From assembly GCA_965203255.1 (NCBI GenBank), contig OZ241882.1, positions 3,224,001-3,288,000 of the forward strand: 64,000 bases of DNA, read 5' to 3'. Both the position numbers and the translations under genes were made by a program. This DNA comes from JAPOUP01 sp965203255. GTDB lineage: Bacteria; Pseudomonadota; Alphaproteobacteria; Rhodobacterales; Rhodobacteraceae. Positions 9,364 through 19,000 of the stretch are shown piece by piece; the first letter of the stretch is position 1, and every line of letters begins with the position of its first letter. The notes beneath the pieces were generated by a model. It searched no databases, was not told where the DNA came from, and saw only the letters and a list, made by a program, of their open reading frames with translations.

Positions 9364-10410
9364 ATGAATTCCTGGACCAAGTTGATGACCGCGTTTGCAA
9401 CTTCGTTTACGCTGGTACTAGGGCCTTCGGCAGCCAGCGCTGATGGAAATCTCGTAATCTATCACTGGTTCGAGTATATCACGCAGGAACTGCTCGACAA
9501 GTTCACCGAGGAGACCAGAATCGAGGTGACGATGGATACCTATGATTCCAACGAGGCTATGCTCGCATCCCTCAAGGCAGGTGGCATGGGCACGTATGAT
9601 GTGGCGGTTCCTGGAGACTATATGGTCGCCATCATGGCAAACGAGGGGTTGCTTGATACCATTGGTGAGAGTGAGTTGAGCAACAAAGGTAACATCTCGC
9701 CGGAATGGGCCGACCCTGCGTTTGATCCCGGGCGCATGCATTCGATCCCATATCAATGGGGATCGACTTCGTTCATGGTGGACACCGCTGTCTATGATGG
9801 CAACATCGACACAACGGATATTCTGTTCAGCCCGCCAGAGGAGCTGTCCGGAAGGATCAACATGCTTGACAGCCAGGGCGAGGTACTTGCCATGGCCTCG
9901 CTACATCTCGGCATTCCGCAGTGTTCGCAGGATCGGGAGCAGTTGAGTGCCCTCAACGGGATGTTGCAGGAAGCCAAGGGTCATTGGGCTTCTTTCAACT
10001 CAGACACCGCAAAGGAGGTACTGGTATCCGGAGACGTTGCTGTTGGGCAGATTTACGATGGTTTTGGAGCCAAGGCGCGCAGCGAGCGAGCGAGCCTGAA
10101 ATATGCATTTCCCAAGCAGGGTTATGTTGCCTGGATGGACAGTGTCGTGTTGCTTAGGGATGCGCCTAACCGTGACAGCGCGATCGCCTTCATGGATTTC
10201 CTGTTGGAACCTGAAAACATCGCGGCTGTATCGAATTTCGCCCGATATGGTGCGGGCGTCAAAGGTGTGGAACCATATCTTGACCCGGAACTCGCGACGC
10301 TTCCGGAAGCGAATCCTCCTGCTGGTGCGGGCCCCGCTGTTTTCATCGAGGTCTGTGATGAGGAGACCCAGGCGGTCTATGACCAGATCTGGACCAATCT
10401 GAAGAAATAG
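9364..10410 (+). CDS. periplasmic substrate-binding protein, PotD/PotF-like
   Basis: 348 residues. An N-terminal signal peptide (basic MNSWTK, hydrophobic core, cut near ASA-DG) is followed by NLVIYHWFEYITQELLDKF, characteristic of spermidine/putrescine-binding proteins. I chose this ATG because a strong AGGAGGAG (9350-9357) lies 6 bases upstream. It ends with a terminator 15 bases after the stop. Polyamine-type binding proteins also carry opines, betaine-like amines and acylated amines, so the ligand stays open. Confidence 0.9.
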   Translation: MNSWTKLMTAFATSFTLVLGPSAASADGNLVIYHWFEYITQELLDKFTEETRIEVTMDTYDSNEAMLASLKAGGMGTYDVAVPGDYMVAIMANEGLLDTIGESELSNKGNISPEWADPAFDPGRMHSIPYQWGSTSFMVDTAVYDGNIDTTDILFSPPEELSGRINMLDSQGEVLAMASLHLGIPQCSQDREQLSALNGMLQEAKGHWASFNSDTAKEVLVSGDVAVGQIYDGFGAKARSERASLKYAFPKQGYVAWMDSVVLLRDAPNRDSAIAFMDFLLEPENIAAVSNFARYGAGVKGVEPYLDPELATLPEANPPAGAGPAVFIEVCDEETQAVYDQIWTNLKK

Positions 10411-10424
10411 CCTTCCTCCCAACT

Positions 10425-10452
10425 TGGCCCGCCTGTACGGGCGGGCCATTTT
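10425..10452 (+). terminator. rho-independent terminator after the transport operon
   Basis: A perfect 9-bp GC-rich inverted repeat (TGGCCCGCC / GGCGGGCCA) with a 6-base loop is followed by TTTT. It lies 15 bases after the binding-protein stop and separates the operon from the convergent b561 gene. Confidence 0.82.
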
Positions 10453-10556
10453 CATCGCCACGATGCGGTCTTGATTGGAGTCACTTGCGGTTTCCAGCCA
10501 GGACGGAGCTTGACCACGAGGGTGGAATTGAGGCTCGGAACTGGTACCAGCGCCGG

Positions 10557-11141
10557 TCAACGTCCGGAAAGCATGCGGGTAAGTACGTAGTCTTGGTTGA
10601 TGAAATGATGCTTGAGTGCACCGGCTACATGCACAACGAGCACTGCCAGCAGCACAAGGGCGCAGTAGAAGTGGATCGACCGGAACAGGCGCTCCAGTTC
10701 CGAGGTGCCCGCCTTTATTGGATCCGGCAATTCAAATAGGCCGAAGACCATGTTCCTGATCTGGAAAGGATATGCATCCGGGTTATTGAATGGCGAGGCC
10801 GAAGCCATCAACCAGCCCGAGACCGGCAAAGCGACCATCAGCATATAGAGAGCGATATGTGACGCACGCGCTGCTGTTCGCTCCATGCGGTTCATGTCAC
10901 CGGGGAGCTTGGGCGTGGGGTTCATGGCCCGCCAAACCAATCGCAGGCAGGCCAGCACGAAGACTGTAAATCCGAAGCTCTTGTGTTGCTGCACCAAGCC
11001 AAGCTTCGCAGGGTCGCCGGGATTGAAGCCGTTGGTCAGATAGAAGCCAAAGGCAAGCATTCCGATCACAAGCAGCGCCATAACCCAGTGAATCAGGCGA
11101 GCGGGCCAACCCCAGGCGTCAGGAGTGTTTCCCATTCCCAT
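10557..11141 (-). CDS. cytochrome b561 family protein
   Basis: 194 residues with four predicted membrane helices. Haem-ligand histidines appear at RLIHWVMAL near the N-terminus, QQHKSFG, SIHFYCA and VVHVAGALKHH in the last helix. Such proteins pass electrons between quinol and periplasmic acceptors. The gene lies 39 bases downstream of yceI on the same strand, a common pairing in Proteobacteria, so the two are probably co-transcribed. Confidence 0.9.
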   Translation of the reverse strand: MGMGNTPDAWGWPARLIHWVMALLVIGMLAFGFYLTNGFNPGDPAKLGLVQQHKSFGFTVFVLACLRLVWRAMNPTPKLPGDMNRMERTAARASHIALYMLMVALPVSGWLMASASPFNNPDAYPFQIRNMVFGLFELPDPIKAGTSELERLFRSIHFYCALVLLAVLVVHVAGALKHHFINQDYVLTRMLSGR

Positions 11142-11180
11142 GACGCATCCGATCCTTCAGGTAGGGAAAACGTCGACCGT

Positions 11181-11756
11181 TCACCCAATCGGACTCATTT
11201 CGAGATCGATTCGGATTGGGATCGTGACGCCTACGGCGGGTGCGGCATATGAGACGCCGAATGCGGTCCGGTCGATTTCGCCCTCCACTGTCAATCCGAC
11301 GATTGTCTTCGAAGGATCGAAGGGCGAAGGACCGGCTTTGTTGAGTCTACCGTTGAAGGTAACTTCGAGGGTCGCGCCGCGGATGGTCAGATCTCCGGTG
11401 ATGTCAGCTGTTTCTTCGCCGGTCTGTGTCACCTTGGTCGCGACAAACGTGATTTCCGGATGGTTTTCCGCGTCAAGAAAATCAGGACTGCGGATGTGCC
11501 GGTCCCGGGCGTCCCAGACGGTATCGATCGATGCAGCCTGGATGACGAACGTCACCTCGGTGGCTTCGACATTCCCCGGATCAAAGTCAATTTCAGCATC
11601 AAACTCACGAAACTGGCCGTGGACCAGCGAATAGCCCAAGTGGTCAACAGTGAACGTTACATGGGCATGACTCCTGTCCAATACGTAAGGTTCCGCGGTT
11701 GCGACACCGGGGCCGAAAACGGTCCACGCCAAAAGCGCAAATTTAGCAATCCTCAA
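11181..11756 (-). CDS. YceI family periplasmic lipid-binding protein
   Basis: 191 residues from a TTG start. A signal peptide (RIAKFALLAWTVFGPGVATA) precedes YVLDRSHAHVTFTVDHLG, the classic YceI entry, and the lipocalin-like barrel ends with VGVTIPIRIDLEM. The TTG is chosen because AGAGGAGG lies just upstream and the family always begins directly with the signal peptide; the open frame extends 29 codons further. YceI proteins bind polyisoprenoids such as ubiquinone, consistent with the neighbouring b561. Confidence 0.88.
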   Translation of the reverse strand: MRIAKFALLAWTVFGPGVATAEPYVLDRSHAHVTFTVDHLGYSLVHGQFREFDAEIDFDPGNVEATEVTFVIQAASIDTVWDARDRHIRSPDFLDAENHPEITFVATKVTQTGEETADITGDLTIRGATLEVTFNGRLNKAGPSPFDPSKTIVGLTVEGEIDRTAFGVSYAAPAVGVTIPIRIDLEMSPIG

Positions 11757-12180
11757 GGCTGCCTCCTCTTGACAGAAATTGTGGAGGCTAACGCACCTCT
11801 CATCATTCAAGGTAATAGAGCGTGATCCTAAAACAACCGGCACTGCAGGGAATTTCTTCCTGAATTCACTCCGGGAGGCGCCGCGTCAGGTCAGAACGCG
11901 GCGGTTGAATTTCGCAAGATCCCAAGAATGGATCAATATTGTCTGGCCCGGATGTCGATCCGAAGCCCGCAAGAGAAATGCAACTCAGTGAATGTTTGGG
12001 TCAGCGGCCTGAACCTCTATCGAGGGTAATCCTCCCCTGGCCAAGGCGCGCGATTGGGCCATCACGACGCGGCGAACCTGTCCGACCAGAACCATTGGCA
12101 TTCTGTTTCCAGATGTCATCTTATGAACCTCATACGGCGAGGGACTGTCTCGTGTCCGCTGCACGCTTCGGCGGGAACTA
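11757..12180. other. intergenic, no gene seen
   Basis: About 420 bases between yceI and the IS630 element. Short frames have no family resemblance. The yceI ribosome binding site and presumably its promoter lie at the left end; the TA target dinucleotide of the IS630 insertion is at 12179-12180. Confidence 0.4.
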
Positions 12181-12191
12181 GTATCTCGACC

Positions 12192-12893
12192 TTATTGTTG
12201 TGATGGATAGAGGGACTTCAGTTTCACGCGGGCGTCCCCGGTCCTGAACCGCCAGTCGACCGGCTTCGCCGACGGGTTCCTGTGCCGTTGCCAGGCGCCG
12301 ACCTCCCGCACCATCGCCTCCCGGTCCGGGATCCGCCGGTCGAGGCACTGCCGGGAGAGGACGTCTGTCCCGGTCTCCGCCATGTTAAGCCAGCTCCCGT
12401 GCCTCGGCGTGTGGTGGACCTCGAAGCGGTCCGCGAGCCGCGACGCCTCCGCCGGCGCCCGGACGTCCCGTACAGGGTCGACAGCCTGTGGGTGTCGGGC
12501 TGTCCATCACGAGGACGGTTTTCCTGTCCGGAAAGTGGACGTCGGCGATGTCGGCGAGCAGCCTTGCGAAGTCCCTCTTCGTGCGGCGGTCGGTGACCTT
12601 CACGTGGCGCCACGCCTCCAGCGGCGCGTACACCATGAACAGGTTCGCGGTGCCGTTGCGCCCGTACCCGGAGCCGTATGCGGCCGGCTGCCCTGGCCGC
12701 GGCGGCAATGGCGTCCGCGTCTCCCTCGTCTGCTGCTTCGAGGTCTCGTCCATGACGGCCAGGACCGTGCCGTCGTCGTACTCCCGGCTGTAGGTCTTCA
12801 GGATGTCCTCCATGGCGCAGACGGATTCGGCGTTTTCCTTCGGCGGGATGCACCAGCACTGGTCCCTCCAGGGCTTGATGTCGTTTTTTTCAG
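12192..12893 (-). pseudogene. IS630 transposase, second half (DDE domain), frameshifted
   Basis: Reads DIKPWRDQCWCIPPKENAES, MDETSKQQTRETRTPLPP, GRNGTANLFMVYAPLEAWRH and KVTDRRTKRDF, all standard for the IS630 orfB catalytic region. Near VLVMDS the frame is lost, passes through a second frame (THRLSTLYGTSG) and ends in a third (DVLSRQCLDRRIPDREAMV to LKSLYPSQQ). At least two frameshifts sit in the DDE region, besides separation from the first half. Confidence 0.8.
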
Positions 12894-13017
12894 ATGCCAT
12901 GGGACGGGCCGCCGTTTGCCTTCGCGGGTGATTCGGTGCAGGGTGTTGACAGGAAGACAGCATGTTGTGGCGGGGGGCCGCGAGACGGCAACCCCCGCCG
13001 AGTGAAAGGAGAGAAAG

Positions 13018-14235
13018 ATGACTGATTCGAAAACCCCTTTCGAGGGGAACGTTACCACGGTCTACGCGGCTCTGGAAGTGAGCGGCAGGAGCTGGATCCT
13101 CGCGGTGGGCGATCCGTCCGACACGTCGAGGGCCGGCATCCACAGGCTGGCGCCGCAGGACGTTGATGGGCTCCTGGGCAGGCTCGGGCGGGCGCGGGAG
13201 CGGGCGGCGACCGGCGGCGATGTCCGGGTGATGCTTGTGTACGAGGCCGGTTACGAGGGCTTCTGGCTGGCCCGGCGGCTGGAGGGGGAGGATGTCGAGG
13301 TGGTTGTCTGCGACCCCGCGAGCCTCGAGGTGGTGCGGAGGAAAAAGAAGGTGAAGACGGACCGGATCGACGCCCGCCGGATGGTCCGGGCGCTCAGGGC
13401 GTGGGACGGCGGCGACCGGGACGCGATGTCGCGGGTGCGTGTGCCAACGGTCGCGGAGGAGGACAGGAAGCGGCTGCTGCGCCGGCGGGAGCGTCTGGTG
13501 CAGGAGCGCCGCCGCCTCTCGAACTCCGTCGACGGGCTCCTGAGGCTGCACGGGGTGTTGGCCGGGGATCCGGCGCGGCCGGGGTTCCGTGAGCGGCTCG
13601 GCGGGATGGAGACCGGCTACGGGGAGCCGCTGCCGCCGGAGCTGCTGGCCGAGATCAAGGGCATCCTCGACCGGCTGGAGCTGGTGCGCGCGGAACTCAA
13701 GGCTGTCGAGGCGAGGAAGATGGAGATGCTGGAGGCGTCGGCCCGGGCCCTCGACGGCCTCCGCGCGGACGCCGCCGGGAAGGAGGCCGCTCCGCCCGTT
13801 GACAGACCGCGGGCGGCGCCGGCGGACGCCCACCACGCGGCGACGCTGGTCCGGCTGCGCGGGATCGGCCCGAACGACGCGCTGATGCTGGGCGGCGAGC
13901 TCTTCTACCGGGAGCTGCGCAACCGGCGGCAGCTGGCCAGCCTCGCGGGCCTGGCGCCGGTGCCCTTCGCGAGCGGGGGCGTCGACAACGACCAGGGGAT
14001 CAGCAAGGCGGGCGGCGCGATGCTGCGAAAGCACCTGGTGCAGATGGCCTGGCGCTGGCTGCGCCACCAGCCCGACAGCGCCCTCTCGGCGTGGTTCCGG
14101 GATTACGTGAGCGCCCGCGACGGACGTTCGCGCAGGCGGGGGATCGTGGCGCTGGCCCGTAAGCTTCTGGTGGCGCTGTGGAGGTTCGCCACCACCGGCC
14201 TGGTGCCGGAGGGCGCCGTCCTGTCGCAGGCCTGA
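13018..14235 (+). CDS. IS110 family transposase
   Basis: 405 residues. The N-terminal DEDD (RuvC-like) domain starts TTVYAALEVSGRSWILAV, with Glu where many relatives have the first Asp, and includes KKKVKTDRIDARRM. The C-terminal Transposase_20 part has LRGIGPNDALML, ASLAGLAPVPFASGG and GGAMLRKHLVQMAWRW. ATG with AGGAGAG upstream. It appears intact and is the recombinase for this nested element. Codon use is strongly GC-rich compared with flanking host genes. Confidence 0.9.
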   Translation: MTDSKTPFEGNVTTVYAALEVSGRSWILAVGDPSDTSRAGIHRLAPQDVDGLLGRLGRARERAATGGDVRVMLVYEAGYEGFWLARRLEGEDVEVVVCDPASLEVVRRKKKVKTDRIDARRMVRALRAWDGGDRDAMSRVRVPTVAEEDRKRLLRRRERLVQERRRLSNSVDGLLRLHGVLAGDPARPGFRERLGGMETGYGEPLPPELLAEIKGILDRLELVRAELKAVEARKMEMLEASARALDGLRADAAGKEAAPPVDRPRAAPADAHHAATLVRLRGIGPNDALMLGGELFYRELRNRRQLASLAGLAPVPFASGGVDNDQGISKAGGAMLRKHLVQMAWRWLRHQPDSALSAWFRDYVSARDGRSRRRGIVALARKLLVALWRFATTGLVPEGAVLSQA

Positions 14236-14603
14236 GAGCGGGAGGGCAACGGAACAACGGAACAACGGAACACCCGGGCGGCCCGACGGGGCCTCCGGGG
14301 AACCCGGGCAGGGCGTGTGACCGTGCAGGGGCCTGGTTCGCCGCAGGAAGCGGCACCGTTCATTTCAGATGGGTCCCGCCCCCCCCGGAACGTCGCACCG
14401 CCCGAATCGGGCATAATGGTCACGGGGCCGGCACCGGCCAACCGAACCGGATAAGAGGCTGGACGCGTCGTTGAGCGCGTCATGGAACCGCGACGTTCTG
14501 TCTGGACTTCCCCGGTGGCACGGAAGCCGCCCCCCCGACGGAGGGAGGGACGCCGATGTGAGGTTTTGAAAAAGGGCACTTGACCTGTAAGGTCTCATAA
14601 GAG
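14236..14603 (+). ncRNA. candidate bridge-RNA region of the IS110 element
   Basis: This is the 368-base non-coding right part of the IS110 element; the left non-coding part is only 124 bases. IS110-family elements encode a structured guide (bridge) RNA in the longer non-coding end. The segment has several GC-rich inverted repeats and a CAGGGGC (14326-14332) matching the complement of the target beside the AG core. A 7-base match may be chance. The call rests on family knowledge and position, not on a folded model. Confidence 0.35.
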
Positions 14604-15044
14604 CCCCTGCCGCACCGTCTCCTTCGAGATGCTTTCGACGACCTCCAGCCCGCCGAGCCTGTCGCCGGGCAGCCGCAGCGCCCGGCGCGCGTGCCCCTCA
14701 GGGGGCTCGGAGCAGGCCAGCATCGCCAGCCTCGCCTGGCCCCCGCCGTCCAGCACGGGCTTCCTGCTGCTGGCCTGCTCCTTCCTCTCCAGCGCCGCCT
14801 CCAGGCCTTCCAGCACGAACCGCTTGCGGGCCCGCTCCACCGTCGAGGCCCCGGCCCCGAGGACGTCCGCTATGTCGGCGTCATCGCGTCCGCCGCCGTC
14901 CCGGCCGGTGTCCGCGAGAAGGAGGATGTGCGCCCGCCGCCGCCGCGTCACCGACCCCTTTCCGCCGTCGACGATCCCCTGCAGGAGCGCCCGCTCGCCA
15001 CCGTCCAGCCTTGCGTGATATATTCTCTTTCCGCCTCTGCCCAT
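14604..15044 (-). pseudogene. IS630 transposase, first half (HTH region), cut by IS110
   Basis: Begins MGRGGKRIYHARLDGGERAL and continues with RRRRAHILLLADTG, a DDADIADVLGAGASTVERARKRF helix-turn-helix and PEGHARRALRLPGDRL, ending VVESISKETVRQ exactly at the IS110 junction. The frame is intact up to the junction. It is the N-terminal DNA-binding part of the transposase whose catalytic half lies at 12192-12893. Confidence 0.82.
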
Positions 15045-15192
15045 AGCCTGCCCCTTCCCGGTGCCCCCCGGAACCGCCAGCGGACATCCGCCCGATCCGG
15101 AAGGCCTGTTGGTTGTTGTTGCGGCCAGTATACGGTACCAGATGGGACAGGGCAAGCGCCCCGGCGTCACTTCAACACGGGCGGGATACTAG

Positions 15193-15607
15193 ATGCGGAG
15201 GGATGGCATTTCCATCCTTTCCGTTCCCTGTTGGTTTCCCAAACCGATTTCCAATCCGAGGTTCGCAAGCCACCTCGGGCTTCGTGTCCTTATCGCTAGA
15301 AGTGCGCCGCGCTCCTCAGAAAACATGGTCGGTGTTGCGCTTCGGAATGGAAGTGGGGCCACAAGTCACGTCAGACTGTCAGGGTGAATTCTGGACACCG
15401 AGCATAACGACCGAGAGCAAACCCGACGTATGCTCAGCTATAGGAAAGCGGAAGCCAAATGGCGAACTTGACGCGAAGCCAGCAGTTACGAAGGTTGGCA
15501 TGATACAAAAATCTTGGCGTGATAGACACCGCTTTGAAAGGTAAGGGAGCGCTTCTCGGCATTTTGAATTTGGCCGATGCAAAAGCTGATCTGGGACGTG
15601 TTTGGAC
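15193..15607. other. intergenic with a solitary IS30 end
   Basis: No gene is supported. The stretch contains a relic of the right end of the IS30 element found elsewhere in the window (15331-15358). The remainder shows no recognisable feature. Confidence 0.45.
15331..15358 (+). repeat. solitary IS30 terminal repeat
   Basis: GGTGTTGCGCTTCGGAATGG followed by AAGTGGGG differs at one of 28 positions from the right end of the complete IS30 copies. The preceding CATGGTC also resembles the internal GATGGCC. No transposase is attached, so this is a deletion relic or a leftover end. Confidence 0.75.
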
Positions 15608-16123
15608 ATGAGAAGACAGGTAAACCCCATCCAGCCAACGGATGACAGCGCCCGGCAGCTTGCAAGAAAGCTGCTCGACAATGCGCGATATGGTGCGCTC
15701 GGTGTGTTGGAGTTGGATACCGGCGCACCTTTGGTCAGCCGCGTGGCAGTCGGGCGGAGCCAAGAAGGGGTCCTGGTAACGCTCGTGTCCGAGCTATCGC
15801 ATCATACACGTGCGCTCAGGGTCAACCCGTCCGCTTCATTGTTGGTTGGCGAACCCGGAAAAAAGGGCGATCCACTCTCATATCCGAGGCTGTCGGTCAT
15901 GGCCCAGGCGCGTTTCATTGAGCATGCGGATCCAGACTACGCCCGAATGGCGGATTGCTATCTCAAGGATCATCCGAAGGCAAAGCTCTACATTGGGTTC
16001 GCCGATTTTCTGTTCGTGATGTTCGAAGCCAGAAAAGGGTTCCTGAACGCTGGCTTTGGAAAGGCCTTCGTTGTTACGGCCGCAGACATGGGCCTTCATG
16101 AGCCGCAATGCGGCCAAGCTTAG
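15608..16123 (+). CDS. pyridoxamine 5'-phosphate oxidase-fold (HugZ-like) protein
   Basis: 171 residues. The split-barrel flavin-binding fold is indicated by ARKLLDNARYGALGVLELDTGAPLVSRVAVG, LVTLVSELSHHTRALRVNPSASLLVGEPG and GDPLSYPRLSVMAQARFI, which match the N-terminal domain of haem-utilisation protein HugZ and its short relatives. Likely an FMN- or haem-binding oxidoreductase. ATG at 15608 is preceded two codons earlier by an in-frame TTG, so the start is slightly uncertain. It stands alone, convergent with mutS. Confidence 0.8.
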   Translation: MRRQVNPIQPTDDSARQLARKLLDNARYGALGVLELDTGAPLVSRVAVGRSQEGVLVTLVSELSHHTRALRVNPSASLLVGEPGKKGDPLSYPRLSVMAQARFIEHADPDYARMADCYLKDHPKAKLYIGFADFLFVMFEARKGFLNAGFGKAFVVTAADMGLHEPQCGQA

Positions 16124-16576
16124 CCACCGCCGCAAGTCAGGCGGATTTCGACCGCGCCGTACTCGAAGGACGGATGGTGCTCCGCTTGCTTTAGGCATAA
16201 CCGCTGTCGTCCGTTATGGCGCTTTGAAAACGCGGTGGTGGCAATGGCGGAAGACGTCTGCCTCAATTTTGGGTGACGAAGAAAGCTCTTGCGGATACGG
16301 CCGTCCTTTTCCGAAAACGCCACCAAAGCGCCTAGAACAAATCCGCGAAGCCGTTCGGCGCCATAGGGCAAAAAATGGCCTGATCCGAAAATCTGTTTTC
16401 ACCAGTGACCCGAACGGAAGAAAGTCCGGGTCTTTCCTAGTCTGGCTACTCGAAACCGGCGCTGTATGGCCTTCCTATGGGCAGTGGTGCGTTGTTCCGT
16501 CTGTGCGCCGGTCTACGCTGGAGGTTCGCCGTAGTGGTTCGCGCCTTTGGTGCCGGGGAGAAAGAACCAACCAGCG
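16124..16576. other. intergenic between the convergent PPOX and mutS genes
   Basis: About 450 bases. One frame is open through much of it (RLEQIREAVRRHRAKNGLI) but has no start, no ribosome binding site and no family I recognise. I see no IS end and no clear terminator. Confidence 0.35.
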
Positions 16577-19000
16577 TCAGTTTCCGTCCGGGTCGACCAG
16601 CTCCTTCAGTTCATACACCAACCTAAGCGCCTGAAGTGGGGTGAGTTCATCAGGCAGCACTTCAGCGATTCGTTTGTCCGATCTGGATGGACCGGACACC
16701 TGTGGTGCGGGTGTGGAAGGTGTGGCAGTGAACAGAGGGAGGTCATCAAGTAGGGTGTTGCTACCGGCCTTTCCTTCCCTTGCACCGGATTCCAGCTTGG
16801 CAAGGATTTCGCGTGCGCGGACGATGACGGGCTGCGGCAATCCAGCCAGTCGCGCGACCTGAACTCCATAGGACCGGTCCGCCGCACCCATACGAACCTC
16901 GTGCAGGAAGATCACTTCGCCCTCCCATTCCTTAACGGCGACCGTCGCGTTCTCGACGCCATTGAGTCGTTTGGCCAGTTGGGTCATCTCATGGTAATGC
17001 GTAGCGAAAAGTGCCCTGCAGCCGTTGACGTCATGAAGATGCTCCAGAGTTGCCCAAGCGATTGAAAGCCCGTCATAGGTCGAGGTGCCGCGCCCGATTT
17101 CATCAAGTATGACAAAGGCTCGATCATCCGCCTGATTCAGGATTGCTGCCGTTTCGACCATCTCGACCATGAAGGTCGACCGTCCCTGTGCAAGATTGTC
17201 CGACGCTCCGACGCGGCTGAAGAGTTGGCTGACCAACCCGATTGCGGCCGAAGAGGCTGGAACGAAGCTGCCCATCTGGGCAAGAATCGCGATTAACGCG
17301 TTCTGGCGGAGGAAGGTGGACTTTCCCGCCATGTTTGGGCCTGTAATCAGCCAGATACTCGGGCTTTCGGTCTCTTCTGAGAGTTCGCAGTCATTCGCGA
17401 TGAAGCCGGTGCCGTCCTGTGCCGTAACGGCGCGCTCGACGACAGGGTGCCGGCCACCCTTGACCAGGAAGCGTCGACTGTCATCCAATTTGGGTCGACA
17501 CCAGTTCCCTTCGACTGCGAGGTCGGCCATTGAGACCGCAAGATCAAGTTCATGGAGAGCAAACGCCAGCGATCCAAGTTCCACTGCGTGTTTAAGAACC
17601 CTGTCCCTCAGGTTGCCGAACAGACGGGATTCGATTTCCTGGGCATGATTTCCTGCATTCAGAATTCTGCTCTCGGTTTCGGCAAGCTGAACAGTTGAGA
17701 ACCTCGCCGCACTCGAAATCGACTGGCGGTGAATGAACCTGTCGCTGAGTGGCGCCGCCATCATGGCGTCAGCTCGATTGGCCTTGACTTCGACAAAGTA
17801 CCCTAACACATTGTTGTGCTTGATCTTTAGTGAGGAAATGCCAGTCTCATCCGCATATTCGCTCTGCATTTCCGCAATCACGCTACGACCCTCGTCGCGT
17901 AGATTGCGGGCTTCGTCCAACTCATGGTCGTAGCCGGTCGCAATGAATCCGCCGTCGCGGACCAGGAGCGGTGGCTCCGCCTCGAGCGCGGTTTCGAGAG
18001 TTTCGCGCAGTTCGGTCTGTCCGGTCAGCTCCGCTGCCGCTTCGGAAATCAGGGCAGGTAAGCTGCGCTCCTCGAGTTCCGCAGAAACTTTCTCCGCGTG
18101 TCCGAGGGCTCTACGGACCGCTGCCAGATCCCTTGGGCCGCCCCGGTCCAGTGACAGGCGTGAGAGCGCACGGTCAAGATCCGGAATTTGGCGCAGATGG
18201 CGGCGCAGGCTGTTCGATAGCGCACGTTCCGCGGTGAAGTACTCCACGGCGTCCAGCCGTCTTCGGATCGCTTCAAGGTCAAGGGAAGGGCAGGATAACC
18301 GTCGTTCCAGAAGGCGACCGCCGCCGGCGGTAACCGTACGATCCACCGAGGAAAGAAGCGAGCCTTCCTTTCCGCCATCAAGCGCCTGGGTGAGTTCCAG
18401 GTTCCGCCTCGTCGCGACATCGATCTGCATGAACGAGGACAGTCGTTCCTTGATGGGCGGACGGAGCAGGGGAAGCCGGCCTTTCTGTGTGAGGTCCAGA
18501 TAGTCGACAATCGCGCCCATTGCGCCGGTCTCGGGCCGGGAGAAGGTGCCGAACGCATCAAGCGAACCGATATTGAACAGGCCGGTCAGCCGCCGTTCCG
18601 CTGAGGTGCTGTCGAAGCTCGTACGAGGTAGTGGTGTCGCGGACGCACCAATGTCGGCGATAATGTCCAGAAGATCTGCCTCTGCGGTTTCCGGTACCAA
18701 CACCTCCCGGGGAGTGATCCGGGCCAGTTGGGGTGAGAGCAGTGTTCTGGAACAAGCCATCACACGGAACGAACCTGTGGAGATGTCGGCCCACACCAGA
18801 GCGCCCTCGCCGCGCACCTCACAGTAGGATGCGAGAAAATTGTGCCGACGCGCTTCTAGAAGGCTGTCTTCCGTAATTGTTCCAGGTGTCAGAAGTCGCA
18901 CCACGGCGCGCCTGAGAAGCGATCTCGGTGTGCGTCGTTCCTTCGCGTCTGCCGAATCTTCTACCTGCTCACACACTGCGACCCTGAATCCCTTTCGGAT
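16577..19000 (-). pseudogene. mutS: mutS, C-terminal part, separated by IS30
   Basis: Encodes MutS from KGFRVAVCEQVEDSADAKERR to the C-terminus, covering the rest of domain I, connector, lever, clamp and ATPase domains. Walker A GPNMAGKST, VEMVETAAIL, FVILDEIGRGTSTYDG and FATHYHEMTQLA are intact. The reading frame is undamaged and would join seamlessly to the N-terminal piece, giving an 897-residue protein. The open frame continues 267 bases into the IS30 element, so a chimera with IS-encoded residues is conceivable, but it would lack the mismatch-recognition motif. MutS recognises mismatches and starts mismatch repair. Confidence 0.93.

Larger units (their letters stand above)
12894..14603 (+). 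mobile_element. IS110-type element inserted in the IS630 transposase
   Basis: Boundaries were found by rejoining the host IS630 gene. The left flank ends in T7-C-AG and the right flank resumes with CCCCTGCCG; the dinucleotide AG (CT on the other strand) is present at both junctions. This is the pattern left by IS110 recombination at a 2-bp core, without inverted repeats or a longer duplication. The element is about 1710 bp; one AG may be assigned to either end. The long non-coding part is 3' of the transposase. Confidence 0.75.
12181..15189 (-). mobile_element. IS630-type element split by a nested IS110-type element
   Basis: The outer element is flanked by duplicated TA dinucleotides (12179-12180 and 15190-15191), the IS630 target rule. 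Its ends form imperfect inverted repeats, GTATCTCGACC on the left against GTATCCCGCCC on the right, continuing for about 25 bases. The transposase reads on the minus strand and is interrupted at 12894-14603. Without the insert the element is about 1.3 kb, a normal IS630 size. Confidence 0.82.

Noticed and set aside
12385..14265. A 626-codon minus-strand open frame across the nested IS110
   Set aside because: Most of it is antisense to the IS110 transposase and arises from high GC; only its last part encodes the IS630 catalytic half.
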